The notes under the pieces are model-generated. The model did not search any database. It was given only the letters and a program-made list of their open reading frames with translations, and had not been told where the DNA came from. 47,934 bases of DNA from an uncultured Algibacter sp. GTDB lineage: Bacteria > Bacteroidota > Bacteroidia > Flavobacteriales > Flavobacteriaceae. Location: NCBI RefSeq assembly GCF_947487605.1, contig NZ_CANKXK010000014.1, positions 1 through 47,934 on the forward strand, given 5' to 3'. This document shows, piece by piece, positions 8,251 through 17,733 of this stretch. The position numbers and the translations under genes were made by a program. The stretch's first letter is position 1; each line of letters starts with the position of its first letter.

Positions 8251-9510
8251 TTATGTTTTTTGCTTCTTTTTTCTAGCAGCAGGAAAAAGTACATTATTTA
8301 AAATTAAGCGATACCCTGGAGATGTTGGATGCAAATCAAGTTCGGTTTTTGAATCCCCTACTCTATGTTGATAGTCCTCTGGATCATGACCTCCATAAAA
8401 AGTAAAAAACCCTTTACCTTTTATACCATGAATATATTTTGCTTCGCCATTGGCTTTGTTCTCTCCCATAACCAATACATTCGATTTAATTTCGTTTCTT
8501 GTAAATGCCGTTGTTTGTCCCATAAACCCTTTTACTAGTGCTGTATGGTTTTGACATAGCATAGTTGGAATTGGATCCCATTTTGCTGAAAATTCCATGA
8601 GCGAAAAGTAATCGGTTGTTTTTGGTATCCTACGTTTTCTTGTCATATCTATTGAAGAAAACTCATATATTAGGGGACTTCTTTCTAAAATAAAATCTTT
8701 GAAAGCAAAAGTTTTACCGTAATTAATTTTATTCTGATAACCTGGGTCACTGCCATCGCCATCGAACATAGGTTCACAAATATCGATGCCTTCTGCCGAA
8801 AGCGCAATATCGAAACTATCGGTTGCACTGCACATAGCAAACATAAAACCTCCTCCTACAACATAATCTCTTATTTTTAAAGCAACATCTAATTTTTCAT
8901 TTGACACTTTTGAATATCCCAATTTAGTAGCTAAAGCTTCTGCATCCTTTTTCTCTTGCATATACCATGACGTTGCTCTATATGCCCCATAAAACTTACC
9001 ATATTGTCCCGTAAAATCTTCATGGTGTAAATGCAGCCAATCGTAAAGCAATAATCCGTCGTTAATTACTTCTTCATCATAAACTGTCTCATAAGGAATT
9101 TCGGCATACTGCAACACCATTGTTACAGCATCATCCCAAGGTAAATTACCTTTTGGTGTATAAACAGCAATCTTTGGTGCTTTCTCTAAAACTACCGCTT
9201 CCATATTTTGGCTTGGACTACTAATTTCTTCTAATATGCTTTCTGCTTCATTGTTTGATATTAGTTCGAATGACACACCACGTATTTGGCATTCTCGTTG
9301 AATATCTTCGGTATCTGGTAACAAAAAGGAACCTCCCCGATAATTAAGTAACCACTTAACTTTTAATTGTTTATCTAGTGTCCAGTAAGTAATACCATAA
9401 GCTTTCAAATGATTTTTTTGACTCTCAACATCCATAGGTATTAGGATGTAAGATGCGAACGCATGAGCAGTAAATAAAAATATGAATATAACAGAAACTA
9501 TCTTTTTCAA
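8251..9510 (-). CDS. Exported glutamine-amidotransferase-like protein ('asparagine synthetase B')
   Basis: A 419-aa protein with a clear signal peptide (cleavage near AHAFA-S). Orthologues in Flavobacteriaceae are, as I recall, labelled asparagine synthetase B, yet the sequence lacks the N-terminal nucleophile Cys2 and the synthetase ATP motif SGGxDS, and it is exported. Visible instead are GGGFMFAMCSATDSFD (about 217-232), which looks like the nucleophile elbow of class-I glutamine-amidotransferase-like folds with Cys at the turn, and C-terminal segments (KGFFTFYGGHDPED, LHPTSPGYRLILNNVLFP) like those of periplasmic DUF4159-type proteins. A periplasmic hydrolase-like or binding role is therefore more likely than asparagine synthesis. 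It follows dnaB by 199 bp. Confidence 0.7.
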   Translation of the reverse strand: MKKIVSVIFIFLFTAHAFASYILIPMDVESQKNHLKAYGITYWTLDKQLKVKWLLNYRGGSFLLPDTEDIQRECQIRGVSFELISNNEAESILEEISSPSQNMEAVVLEKAPKIAVYTPKGNLPWDDAVTMVLQYAEIPYETVYDEEVINDGLLLYDWLHLHHEDFTGQYGKFYGAYRATSWYMQEKKDAEALATKLGYSKVSNEKLDVALKIRDYVVGGGFMFAMCSATDSFDIALSAEGIDICEPMFDGDGSDPGYQNKINYGKTFAFKDFILERSPLIYEFSSIDMTRKRRIPKTTDYFSLMEFSAKWDPIPTMLCQNHTALVKGFMGQTTAFTRNEIKSNVLVMGENKANGEAKYIHGIKGKGFFTFYGGHDPEDYQHRVGDSKTELDLHPTSPGYRLILNNVLFPAARKKKQKT

Positions 9511-9674
9511 TATGAGATAAATATTATGAGGTTTCTCTGTGTTTCTTCTTCGAAATTACCAAAAAAACCGTTTAATTATGTTGAAAGATACTTAAAATTT
9601 ATTTCTATATAAATAGTTTAACCTTTTGTTATGTATAGTAGAAAATGTACTAACTTAAAGGACTTAATAATGAA

Positions 9675-9697
9675 GGATTTCTGCCTATGCTAGAATG
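9675..9697. repeat. Degenerate interspersed repeat in dnaB 3' region
   Basis: GGATTTCTGCCTATGCTAGAATG resembles a decayed form of a known palindromic intergenic repeat of flavobacteria (CATTCCTGCGAAGGCAGGAATCC and variants), reduced here to partial symmetry. The rest of the 199-bp gap between dnaB and the exported protein gene shows nothing recognisable. Confidence 0.25.
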
Positions 9698-9709
9698 AAA
9701 AAGATATTA

Positions 9710-11248
9710 TTAAAAAGGAACATCACTTTCATCATCATTAAAGGCGCTACCAAAAGCTTCATCTGGACTAGCTTTAAAATTATCTGCTTTAAATGTATCG
9801 TCATTAGCGGCAGCATTCATTTTAGAATGAAATTCAAAAGGTGAATCGAAATCATCAAGATTATCGAACTTACCTAAATGACCAATAAACTTTAACCTAA
9901 TGTTCTCTAAGCCTCCGTTTCTATGCTTAGCTACTATAAACTCAGCTTGCCCTTCAGTTGGAGAACGCTCGTCATCATCCCACTCGTCAATTTTATAGTA
10001 TTCTGGTCTGTAAATAAAGCTTACAATATCGGCATCTTGTTCGATAGCACCAGATTCACGTAAGTCTGATAGCAAAGGTCGCTTACTACCTCCACGTGTT
10101 TCAACAGCACGCGATAACTGGGATAACGCAATTACTGGAACATTTAATTCTTTAGCTAAAGCCTTCAAATTTCGAGAAATCATTGAAATTTCTTGTTCTC
10201 TATTTCCACCATGGCTACTCCCTCCCGTCATTAATTGCAAGTAGTCAATCATTATAAGTTTTATACCATGTTGTGATGATAAACGACGTGCTTTTGCACG
10301 TAAATCGAAAATAGATAATGATGGTGTATCGTCAATAAAAAGGGGTGCTTTTTCTAAGCCTTTTACTTTTACATTGAGTTGTTCCCACTCGTGCTTTTCT
10401 AGTTTTCCAGTTCTTAATTTTTCAGAAGACAAGCCTGTTTCACTAGAAATTAACCTTGTAATTAACTGAACTGATGCCATTTCTAAAGAGAAAAAAGCAA
10501 CAGGTATGTTTTGGTCTACAGCAATATTTCGAGCCATAGATAGCGTTAATGCCGTTTTACCCATACCAGGTCGAGCGGCAACAATAATTAAATCGGATGG
10601 TTGCCAACCAGAAGTCAATTTATCTAGTTTATTAAATCCTGTGGGTATACCACTTAGTCCTTCTTTATTAGAAATCTCTTCAATTTTCTTTTTTGCTTGA
10701 ATAACTAAATCTTGAGCCGTTTCACTAGACTTTTTAATATTTCCTTGAGTAACTTCGTATAATTTAGCTTCAGCTTTATCTAATAAATCGAAAACATCTT
10801 TAGTTTCATCATAAGAATCCTCAATAATCTCACTTGAAATTTTAATAAGACTTCGTTGAATAAATTTCTGTAAAATAATACGTGCATGAAACTCGATATG
10901 AGCAGAAGAAGATACTTTTTGAGTGAGAGAAATTAGATAAAAATCGCCTCCAGCTAATTCTAACTTCGCATCCTTCTTTAATTGACTAGAAACCGTTAAT
11001 AAGTCTACTGGTTCACTATTTTCAAACAAATGAAAAATAGCTTCAAATATATGTTGATGTGCTTCTTTATAAAACGCTTCGGGACTTAAAATATCAATTA
11101 CTTCATCGACACCTTTTTTATCAATCATCATCGCCCCTAACACAACCTCTTCTAAATCAATTGCTTGTGGTGGTATTTTACCTTTTTCTAGATTAATTAT
11201 GGTGCTTTTATCGACTTTATAGCCTTGTATTTGATTAGGTTGTTTCAT
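9710..11248 (-). CDS. dnaB: Replicative DNA helicase DnaB
   Basis: Hexameric 5'-3' helicase that opens the replication fork. At 512 aa it has the usual length for Bacteroidetes. Domains: N-terminal DnaB domain (about 25-130, IPPQAIDLEEVVLGAMMID) and the RecA-like C-terminal domain with Walker A ARPGMGKT (225-232), Walker B LIMIDYLQLM, and the conserved SQLSR...RPLLSDLRESGAIEQDAD segment. No intein interrupts these motifs. The acidic tail ends in DDESDVPF. It lies 168 bp downstream of accA on the same strand, behind a terminator, so it probably has its own promoter. Confidence 0.97.
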   Translation of the reverse strand: MKQPNQIQGYKVDKSTIINLEKGKIPPQAIDLEEVVLGAMMIDKKGVDEVIDILSPEAFYKEAHQHIFEAIFHLFENSEPVDLLTVSSQLKKDAKLELAGGDFYLISLTQKVSSSAHIEFHARIILQKFIQRSLIKISSEIIEDSYDETKDVFDLLDKAEAKLYEVTQGNIKKSSETAQDLVIQAKKKIEEISNKEGLSGIPTGFNKLDKLTSGWQPSDLIIVAARPGMGKTALTLSMARNIAVDQNIPVAFFSLEMASVQLITRLISSETGLSSEKLRTGKLEKHEWEQLNVKVKGLEKAPLFIDDTPSLSIFDLRAKARRLSSQHGIKLIMIDYLQLMTGGSSHGGNREQEISMISRNLKALAKELNVPVIALSQLSRAVETRGGSKRPLLSDLRESGAIEQDADIVSFIYRPEYYKIDEWDDDERSPTEGQAEFIVAKHRNGGLENIRLKFIGHLGKFDNLDDFDSPFEFHSKMNAAANDDTFKADNFKASPDEAFGSAFNDDESDVPF

Positions 11249-11361
11249 AACTACGAAAGTAATTAAAAAGAAGGGTTATATTTTGTTGAACCCGATTTCT
11301 ATTGTCAACCAATGGTTAACATTTTAACTGTTAATAACTTAATAATATTGTCAATAACCAT

Positions 11362-11393
11362 AAAAAAATCTGAAGTGATTAGCTTCAGATTTT
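11362..11393 (-). terminator. Intrinsic terminator of accA
   Basis: A perfect 11-bp stem (AAAATCTGAAG / CTTCAGATTTT) with a 7-nt loop lies 24 bp after the accA stop. On the minus strand it is followed by seven T, giving a proper Rho-independent terminator between accA and dnaB. Confidence 0.85.
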
Positions 11394-11416
11394 ACTATGA
11401 TATGATTTTAAATGGT

Positions 11417-12370
11417 TTACCCCTTGAAGACACCCATTTGTGCATATTTATCCATGCGCTGAGTTACTAAATCTTCTGGTGATAAGTTTTTAAACTCTTC
11501 AAAAGATTTTACTATTGCATTACTTACTAATTTAAAAGTTTTTTCACGATCTCTATGTGCTCCTCCTGATGGTTCTTTAATAATTTCATCAACAAGCTTT
11601 AGTTTTTTCATATCTGAAGCTGTTAGCTTTAAAGCTTCGGCTGCTTGCTCTTTAAACTCCCAGCTTCTCCATAATATTGAAGAACACGACTCTGGCGATA
11701 TTACTGAATACCAAGTATTTTCTAACATCATTACCTTATCACCAACACCAATGCCTAATGCTCCCCCAGAAGCACCTTCACCAATTACAACTGTAATGAT
11801 AGGTACTTTTAAGCGAGTCATCTCTAAAATATTTCTAGCGATAGCTTCACCTTGTCCTCTTTCTTCAGCTTCCAATCCTGGGTATGCTCCTGGAGTATCT
11901 AGTATTGTTACTACAGGTATGCCAAATTTTTCGGCAGATTTCATCAATCTTAAGGCTTTACGATAACCCTCTGGGTTTGCCATACCAAAATTTCGGTATT
12001 GCCTTGTTTTTGTATTGAACCCTTTTTGCTGACCAATAAACATAAAACTCTGGTCGCCAATTTTACCTAAACCACCAATCATTGCTTTATCGTCTTTAAA
12101 ACTTCTATCTCCATGAAGTTCTAGAAAGGAATCACCACATATGGCTCTAATATAATCTAATGTATATGGTCTATCTGGATGCCGAGATAGTTGCACACGT
12201 TGCCATGGCGTCAATTTTTTATAAATGTCTTTTTTGGCAGCTAAGAGCTTCTTTTCTATTTGTGTACAAGTTTCACTTACATCTACATCGCTCTCTTCTC
12301 CTATTATTTTACATTTTTGAAGTTGGTCTTCTAGTTCTTTTATTGGAAGTTCAAATTCTAAATATTCCAT
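11417..12370 (-). CDS. accA: Acetyl-CoA carboxylase carboxyltransferase subunit alpha
   Basis: Half of the carboxyltransferase that moves CO2 from biotin to acetyl-CoA to give malonyl-CoA, the first step of fatty-acid synthesis; its partner AccD is not in the window. The 317-aa length is normal. Typical parts: basic/coiled N-terminus (about 1-60), [21 protein letters not shown], and the oxyanion-hole glycine pair region [17 protein letters not shown], followed by [14 protein letters not shown] -7 box (TATATTTG on the minus strand, 12397-12404) suggests its own start of transcription apart from the upstream transporter gene. Confidence 0.96.
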   Translation of the reverse strand: MEYLEFELPIKELEDQLQKCKIIGEESDVDVSETCTQIEKKLLAAKKDIYKKLTPWQRVQLSRHPDRPYTLDYIRAICGDSFLELHGDRSFKDDKAMIGGLGKIGDQSFMFIGQQKGFNTKTRQYRNFGMANPEGYRKALRLMKSAEKFGIPVVTILDTPGAYPGLEAEERGQGEAIARNILEMTRLKVPIITVVIGEGASGGALGIGVGDKVMMLENTWYSVISPESCSSILWRSWEFKEQAAEALKLTASDMKKLKLVDEIIKEPSGGAHRDREKTFKLVSNAIVKSFEEFKNLSPEDLVTQRMDKYAQMGVFKG

Positions 12371-12396
12371 AAGAATTTATAATTTTAGTTAGCATA

Positions 12397-12404
12397 CAAA
12401 TATA
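12397..12404 (-). promoter_or_regulatory. -7 promoter box of accA
   Basis: Minus-strand TATATTTG fits TAnnTTTG, 26 bp before the accA ATG. No clear -33 TTTG at the right distance was found. Confidence 0.4.
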
Positions 12405-12427
12405 AAAACTTTAATTAGGTTTAGCCC

Positions 12428-13324
12428 TTATGAGTGTTTTCTTTTTAGCACACTTGTGTTTTTTATAACGCCGTTAAATAAGACTGTTGAAATTATAATT
12501 ATAGCACCTAAATAAAAAGAATTACTCATTTTTTCTTTCTCTGGAAACAAAATTACTGCCATAACTATACCATAAACAGGCTCTAAATTATATGTCAAAA
12601 CTACTGTATACGGGCTAATAAGTTTCATTACATAAACCGCTGCAATAAAAGCATAAGCCGTACATATAGATGCCAAAATAAAGAGATAACCATAGTCTGA
12701 AACACTTAATTTAAAAAAGTCTGCCGAGAAACCTTCTCCAAAAAAGCCTATAAATATGGAAATGAATATGACACCGCTTATAAATTCATAAAATGATATA
12801 ACAGTAGCGGTATGTTGTTTTAAAAATTTACCGTTTAAAACGGCGAATAATGAGGACAAAAATGCAGAACTAATACCTAAAATAATTCCTGACAGGTATT
12901 TTATTTCACTTTGGGTAATAATAAAGACCCCAATAATAACAAATAGTCCAAAAAGAATTTCATACCAGATTATTCTTCTTCTATAAATTATGGGTTCTAT
13001 GAATGAGGCAAAAAAAGCTCCAGTTGAAAACATAGCAAGCGCAATAGAAATATTAGCCTCATCTATGGCTGCAAAAAAGGTTATCCAATGCAATGCAATA
13101 ATAATTCCTGCTAGTGAAAATCTAAGAATGGCTTTTGGTGATGCTTTCAATCTCACTTTGGCAATCTTTATATATAAGAACATTAAAATTGATGCCATTA
13201 CCATTCGAAACCAAACCAATGGTATTGCTTTTATAGTAATAAGCTCTCCCAAAATAGCGGTAAATCCAGCTATAAAAACTAAAAAATGTAAGTGTAGATA
13301 ATTTCTAATCTTAGCGTTTGGCAT
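12428..13324 (-). CDS. DMT-family (EamA) transporter
   Basis: A 298-aa membrane protein with about ten hydrophobic segments arranged as two EamA repeats (first about 1-140, second about 145-290), as in drug/metabolite exporters. The second repeat ends with AVYVMKLISPYTVVLTYNLEPVYGIVMAVILFPEKE, where the Pro-containing pattern 'LEPVxGIVxAxxxFxE' is typical. The substrate is unknown. It overlaps the 3' end of the upstream permease gene by 14 bp, so the two are co-transcribed and probably co-translated. Confidence 0.88.
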   Translation of the reverse strand: MPNAKIRNYLHLHFLVFIAGFTAILGELITIKAIPLVWFRMVMASILMFLYIKIAKVRLKASPKAILRFSLAGIIIALHWITFFAAIDEANISIALAMFSTGAFFASFIEPIIYRRRIIWYEILFGLFVIIGVFIITQSEIKYLSGIILGISSAFLSSLFAVLNGKFLKQHTATVISFYEFISGVIFISIFIGFFGEGFSADFFKLSVSDYGYLFILASICTAYAFIAAVYVMKLISPYTVVLTYNLEPVYGIVMAVILFPEKEKMSNSFYLGAIIIISTVLFNGVIKNTSVLKRKHS

Positions 13325-14387
13325 TATACAATAGGTATATTGCTAAAATACCAAAAATGATATTAGGAAACCAGACTGCTATGATTGGAGGGAAATCGGA
13401 TTGCTCAGCCATAACGCCAAATACTTTATCGAAAAATACAAAGACCATAGCTATACATATTCCAACAGCTAAATTAACACCCATCCCACCACGTCTTTTT
13501 ATTGAAGAAACGGCCACAGCAATTATTGTTAAGATAAAGATAGAAACAGGTAAACTCCACTTTCGATATTTTACTAATTTATACCGTCCTATATTTGAAG
13601 ACCCTCGTAATTCTTCCTTCTCTATAAATTCGCTTAACTCACTATAACCTAATGTTTCTGCTATATAAATTACAGGGGTTAAATCATCAACATCGAATGT
13701 AAAAAGTGTGTCTTTTCGTCTTTGAGTTTCTATTATATCATTTACTTCACCAACAATACGCTTTGAATAATTTGTTAATCGATACATTGTATCTTTTTCA
13801 ATATATCTAATACTAGAGGCGTTAATTTTATATATAAGTTTATTATTCTCTATATGCTCTAATGTGAAGTTACTACCTTGATTGTTCTTGACATCGAAAC
13901 TACTAACATAAATAAAATCGTTATCGTTAATTTGTCTATATACATTTTTATTTTCAACGGCACTTCTACCCTTTTTTAAATATTTATAACTAAAATCATT
14001 AAATCCTTGACTTGCCTTAGGCGCTAAGTACAAACCTAGTATAATTGCCAAAATAGAAACAAAAAATGCGCCTATCATATAAGGTCTTAAGAATCGTGAA
14101 AAAGAAACTCCAGAACTTAAAAAAGCTATAACTTCTGTGTTATTTGCTAGTTTAGAGGTAAACCAAATAACTGATAAAAACAGAAATAAGGGAAAAAGTA
14201 AATGTGCGAAATAAATAGTAAAGTCTAAAAAATATAGCATGACTTCAACAAAAGGAACTTCGTTTTCAAGGATTTTTCCAATTTTTTCTGCTAAATGCAC
14301 TGTAATCCCTATAGGAATAAACAGTAAAAGCATCATAAAAAATGTAAATAAATAACGCTTAAGTATGTACCAATCTAATATTTTCAT
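13311..14387 (-). CDS. LptF/LptG-family LPS export permease
   Basis: A 358-aa YjgP/YjgQ-type inner-membrane permease. In Gram-negatives LptF and LptG with the ATPase LptB pull lipopolysaccharide out of the inner membrane. Three N-terminal hydrophobic segments (about 12-110), a periplasmic jellyroll region (about 130-260) and three C-terminal segments (about 275-355) fit the family; MKILDWYILKRYLFTFF is a typical beginning. Whether it is LptF or LptG cannot be told; the other partner is not in the window. It lies between tgt (76 bp upstream) and the DMT gene. Confidence 0.9.
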   Translation of the reverse strand: MKILDWYILKRYLFTFFMMLLLFIPIGITVHLAEKIGKILENEVPFVEVMLYFLDFTIYFAHLLFPLFLFLSVIWFTSKLANNTEVIAFLSSGVSFSRFLRPYMIGAFFVSILAIILGLYLAPKASQGFNDFSYKYLKKGRSAVENKNVYRQINDNDFIYVSSFDVKNNQGSNFTLEHIENNKLIYKINASSIRYIEKDTMYRLTNYSKRIVGEVNDIIETQRRKDTLFTFDVDDLTPVIYIAETLGYSELSEFIEKEELRGSSNIGRYKLVKYRKWSLPVSIFILTIIAVAVSSIKRRGGMGVNLAVGICIAMVFVFFDKVFGVMAEQSDFPPIIAVWFPNIIFGILAIYLLYNAKR

Positions 14388-14463
14388 CCTCTACCAACCT
14401 CTCCATAGGAAAGGGGTTTTTGTAAATTATATTATTCTTAAAAAACTAAATAACGTTTCTTTT

Positions 14464-15594
14464 TTAAAGACGTTTATCCATTTGTTTTACCATCTTATCT
14501 TTCCATGTTCTAAAATCTCCAGCTAATATATGTTTTCTAGCCTCTCTTACCAACCACAAGTAAAATCCTAAATTATGAATGGTTGCTATTTGAGCTCCTA
14601 ACCTTTCATTTACAGTAAATAAATGTCGCAAATAGGCTTTGCTATAGTCTGTATCTACAAACGTAATACCCATCTCATCTACAGGAGAAAAATCATCTGC
14701 CCACTTCAAGTTTTTAATATTTATTGTACCGTGTGCTGTAAACAACATACCATTTCTTGCGTTTCTTGTTGGCATTACACAATCAAACATATCAATACCT
14801 AACGCAATATTTTCTAAAATATTGATTGGAGTTCCAACACCCATTAGGTAGCGAGGTTTGTCTTCTGGTAAAATGTTACAAACAACATCGGTCATGGCAT
14901 ACATTTCTTCTGCTGGTTCTCCTACAGATAATCCTCCAATCGCATTTCCTAAAGCACCTGCATTAGCAATATATTCTGCAGATTGTTTACGTAAATCTTT
15001 ATAGGTACTACCTTGAACAATAGGAAAAAATGTTTGGTTATAATCATACTTTAAAGGTGTTTTCTCTAAATGATTAATACATCTATCTAACCAACGATGC
15101 GTCATGTGCATAGACCTTTTTGCATAATTGTAATCACATGGATATGGAGTACATTCATCAAAAGCCATAATAATATCGGCTCCAATGGTTCTTTGAATTT
15201 CCATCACATTTTCTGGTGTAAACACATGGTAACTTCCATCTATGTGAGATTTAAACTTCACACCTTCTTCCTTAATCTTTCTATTGGCAGATAGCGAATA
15301 AACTTGATAACCTCCAGAATCGGTTAAAATATTTCTATCCCAATTCATGAACTTGTGTAGCCCCCCAGCTTTTTCTAAAATTATGGTCTGTGGTTTTAAA
15401 TATAAATGATATGTATTTCCAAGAATAATATCTGGATTAATATCATTCTTAAGTTCTCGTTGATGAACACCTTTTACAGATGCTACCGTGCCAACGGGCA
15501 TAAAAATTGGTGTCTCAATTACACCATGATCTGTAGTAATGCTTCCTGCTCTTGCCTTACTTTTAGGATCTGTTCCTTTTAATTCAAATTTCAT
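14464..15594 (-). CDS. tgt: tRNA-guanine transglycosylase (Tgt)
   Basis: Swaps G34 of GUN-anticodon tRNAs for the queuosine precursor preQ1. At 376 aa it has normal length. Catalytic parts are intact: ILTDSGGYQVYS (D92), MAFDECTPYP, GGLSVGE, and GIDMFDCVMPTRNARNG, where D271 is the nucleophile by analogy with the Zymomonas enzyme. Unusually, the zinc site (CxCxxC followed by a later His in most bacterial Tgt) has lost all its cysteines: residues 303-318 read SPVDEMGITFVDTDYS, while H340 of TIHNL remains. I recall the same in other Bacteroidetes, so this is probably lineage-wide and not decay. It is first in the tgt-lptF/G-DMT unit. Confidence 0.96.
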   Translation of the reverse strand: MKFELKGTDPKSKARAGSITTDHGVIETPIFMPVGTVASVKGVHQRELKNDINPDIILGNTYHLYLKPQTIILEKAGGLHKFMNWDRNILTDSGGYQVYSLSANRKIKEEGVKFKSHIDGSYHVFTPENVMEIQRTIGADIIMAFDECTPYPCDYNYAKRSMHMTHRWLDRCINHLEKTPLKYDYNQTFFPIVQGSTYKDLRKQSAEYIANAGALGNAIGGLSVGEPAEEMYAMTDVVCNILPEDKPRYLMGVGTPINILENIALGIDMFDCVMPTRNARNGMLFTAHGTINIKNLKWADDFSPVDEMGITFVDTDYSKAYLRHLFTVNERLGAQIATIHNLGFYLWLVREARKHILAGDFRTWKDKMVKQMDKRL

Positions 15595-15614
15595 ATACTA
15601 AAATCATCGGTGGG

Positions 15615-15622
15615 CAAATATA
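15615..15622 (-). promoter_or_regulatory. -7 promoter box of tgt
   Basis: Minus-strand TATATTTG fits TAnnTTTG, 20 bp before the tgt ATG, in the divergent region shared with the transketolase genes. Confidence 0.4.
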
Positions 15623-15729
15623 AATAACAATATGCGATGTGCTTCTTAATAAAATCAAAATTGTTAGCAAAACATTATAAATCGTTAATAAATGGGTTAA
15701 AACTCTTTCTTTAAGTCTATTTAAAACTT

Positions 15730-15737
15730 TACTTTTG
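15730..15737 (+). promoter_or_regulatory. -7 promoter box of transketolase operon
   Basis: TACTTTTG fits TAnnTTTG and ends 25 bp before the ATG at 15763. No convincing -33 TTTG at the usual distance. Confidence 0.4.
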
Positions 15738-15762
15738 TGGCTGAAATTTTAAGAAATACAAC

Positions 15763-16608
15763 ATGCTAAACACAAAACATTTAGAAGATTTAACCACCCA
15801 AGTTCGCAGAGACATTCTACGCATGGTACATAAAGTAAATTCGGGGCACCCAGGCGGCTCTTTAGGTTGTGCAGAATTTTTTGTTTCTCTATACAGCGAA
15901 ATCATGGATAGGAAAAAAGACTTTAATATGGATGGTATTGAAGAAGACCTTTTCTTTTTATCTAACGGTCATATTTCGCCAGTATTTTATAGTGTTTTAG
16001 CAAGATCAGGATATTTTCCTGTAGATGAATTAAATACATTCCGATTAATAGATTCCCGTTTACAAGGACACCCTACTACCCACGAAGGTTTGCCAGGAGT
16101 TAGGATTGCCTCTGGTTCTTTAGGACAAGGTATGTCGGTTGCAATTGGAGCAGCACAAGCTAAAAAGTTGAATGGTGATAAGCACTTAGTTTACTCTTTA
16201 CATGGAGATGGTGAGCTGCAAGAAGGTCAAAATTGGGAAGCCATTATGTATGCTTCTGCAAAAAAAGTTGACAACCTTATTTCCACTATCGACTTAAACG
16301 GTCAACAAATTGATGGTTCTACAGATGATGTTTTACCTATGGGAAGTATTAAAGGCAAATTTGAAGCATTTGGTTGGACTGTTTTAGAGATTGAAGAAGG
16401 CAATAATATAAACGCTATTTTAAAAGGAATGGCAGAAGCAAAATCGAAAACAGGACAAGGTAAGCCTATATGTGTTTTATTAAAAACAGTCATGGGTAAT
16501 GGTGTTGATTTTATGATGCACACACACGCTTGGCATGGCAAAGCTCCAAACGATGAGCAACTAGCCATAGGACTTGAACAAAACGCAGAAACTTTAGGAG
16601 ACTACTAA
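15763..16608 (+). CDS. Transketolase, N-terminal subunit
   Basis: First half of a two-subunit transketolase (pentose phosphate pathway; moves two-carbon units between sugar phosphates using thiamine diphosphate). The 281-aa product carries the cofactor-binding half: [12 protein letters not shown] near residue 28, [14 protein letters not shown], and the thiamine-diphosphate/metal motif [14 protein letters not shown] whole transketolase has about 660 aa; here the two halves are separate genes, as in many Bacteroidetes, Firmicutes and archaea. The second half starts 35 bp downstream. It is divergent from tgt. Confidence 0.93.
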   Translation: MLNTKHLEDLTTQVRRDILRMVHKVNSGHPGGSLGCAEFFVSLYSEIMDRKKDFNMDGIEEDLFFLSNGHISPVFYSVLARSGYFPVDELNTFRLIDSRLQGHPTTHEGLPGVRIASGSLGQGMSVAIGAAQAKKLNGDKHLVYSLHGDGELQEGQNWEAIMYASAKKVDNLISTIDLNGQQIDGSTDDVLPMGSIKGKFEAFGWTVLEIEEGNNINAILKGMAEAKSKTGQGKPICVLLKTVMGNGVDFMMHTHAWHGKAPNDEQLAIGLEQNAETLGDY

Positions 16609-16643
16609 CCAAATTCAGATTGACTAATTACGATTTTAGATTT

Positions 16644-17597
16644 ATGAAAACATATACATACACAGAAAAGAAAGATACAAGAAGTGGATTTGGAGCTGGT
16701 TTAACAGAACTTGGTAGAACAAACCCTAATGTAGTTGCACTTTGTGCCGACTTAATTGGGTCTTTAAAAATGAATCAATTCATTGACGAAAATCCCGAGC
16801 GCTTCTTTCAAGTTGGAATTGCAGAAGCTAATATGATGGGAATCGCTGCTGGATTAACTATTGGAGGCAAAATACCTTTTACAGGAACCTTTGCAAACTT
16901 CTCTACAGGACGTGTTTACGATCAAATTCGCCAATCTATAGCCTATTCTGGAAAGAACGTAAAAATATGTGCATCGCATGCTGGTTTAACCTTAGGTGAG
17001 GATGGTGCAACACATCAAATTCTTGAAGATATCGGGTTAATGAAAATGTTGCCAGGTATGGTGGTTATTAATCCATGTGATTATAACCAAACTAAAGCAG
17101 CAACTATTGCAATTGCAGATTATGATGGTCCTGTTTACCTACGTTTTGGGCGTCCTTCTGTACCAATATTTACGCCTGCAGATCAAAAATTTGAAATAGG
17201 TAAAGCCATTCAATTAACTGAAGGAACAGATGTTACAATTGTAGCAACAGGACATTTAGTTTGGGAAGCTCTAGAAGCTTCAAAGACATTAAACGAAAAA
17301 GGAATTTCTGCTGAAGTAATAAATATTCATACTATAAAACCATTAGATGAACAAGCTATTTTAGATTCTGTATCTAAAACTGGTTGTATTGTAACAGCCG
17401 AAGAACATAACGTCCTTGGTGGCTTAGGCGAAAGTGTTGCTAGAACACTCGCTCTTAATAATCCAACTCCGCAAGAGTTTGTAGCCACTAACGATACATT
17501 TGGTGAATCTGGGACGCCAGCTCAGTTAATGGATAAATATGGTTTAAACGCTGCAACCATAGTTTTAAAAGCCGAAGCTGTTATAAAAAGAAAATAG
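16644..17597 (+). CDS. Transketolase, C-terminal subunit
   Basis: Second half of the split transketolase (317 aa). It holds the pyrimidine-binding domain with [16 protein letters not shown], where the Glu activates the thiamine ring, the substrate segment [14 protein letters not shown], and a C-terminal domain from about 190. The frame also opens at a TTG eight codons earlier (16620), but the ATG at 16644 gives [17 protein letters not shown], the expected beginning. The 35-bp gap and lack of terminator place it in one operon with the first half. Confidence 0.93.
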   Translation: MKTYTYTEKKDTRSGFGAGLTELGRTNPNVVALCADLIGSLKMNQFIDENPERFFQVGIAEANMMGIAAGLTIGGKIPFTGTFANFSTGRVYDQIRQSIAYSGKNVKICASHAGLTLGEDGATHQILEDIGLMKMLPGMVVINPCDYNQTKAATIAIADYDGPVYLRFGRPSVPIFTPADQKFEIGKAIQLTEGTDVTIVATGHLVWEALEASKTLNEKGISAEVINIHTIKPLDEQAILDSVSKTGCIVTAEEHNVLGGLGESVARTLALNNPTPQEFVATNDTFGESGTPAQLMDKYGLNAATIVLKAEAVIKRK

Positions 17598-17617
17598 AAC
17601 TATTTTTAACTTATATT

Positions 17618-17656
17618 AAAGAGCTCTTTTAAAATAAAAGAGCTCTTTTGTTTTTT
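17618..17656 (+). terminator. Intrinsic terminator of transketolase operon
   Basis: AAAGAGCTCTTTT (17618-17630) and AAAAGAGCTCTTT (from 17636) form a 13-bp stem with a short loop, followed by TTTTGTTTTTT, 20 bp after the stop. Confidence 0.88.
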
Positions 17657-17698
17657 AATTATCTGTCAAGAAAAGAATATTTTCCATTTGGCAACGTT

Positions 17699-17717
17699 TT
17701 TGATATTAAATATCAAA
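17699..17717. promoter_or_regulatory. Inverted repeat upstream of the beta-barrel gene
   Basis: TTTGATAT and ATATCAAA surround TAA, a perfect 8-bp inverted repeat centred 26 bp before the ATG at 17734. It lies where a promoter or operator is expected. No matching regulator is known from the window. Confidence 0.35.
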
Positions 17718-17733
17718 TCTTAAAACGAATATT

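Noticed and set aside
14388-14463. CCTCTCC...GGAAAGGGG-TTTTT hairpin before the LptF/G gene
   Set aside because: The stem is imperfect and its T run is on the plus strand, opposite to the genes there; a decayed intergenic repeat is likelier than a terminator.
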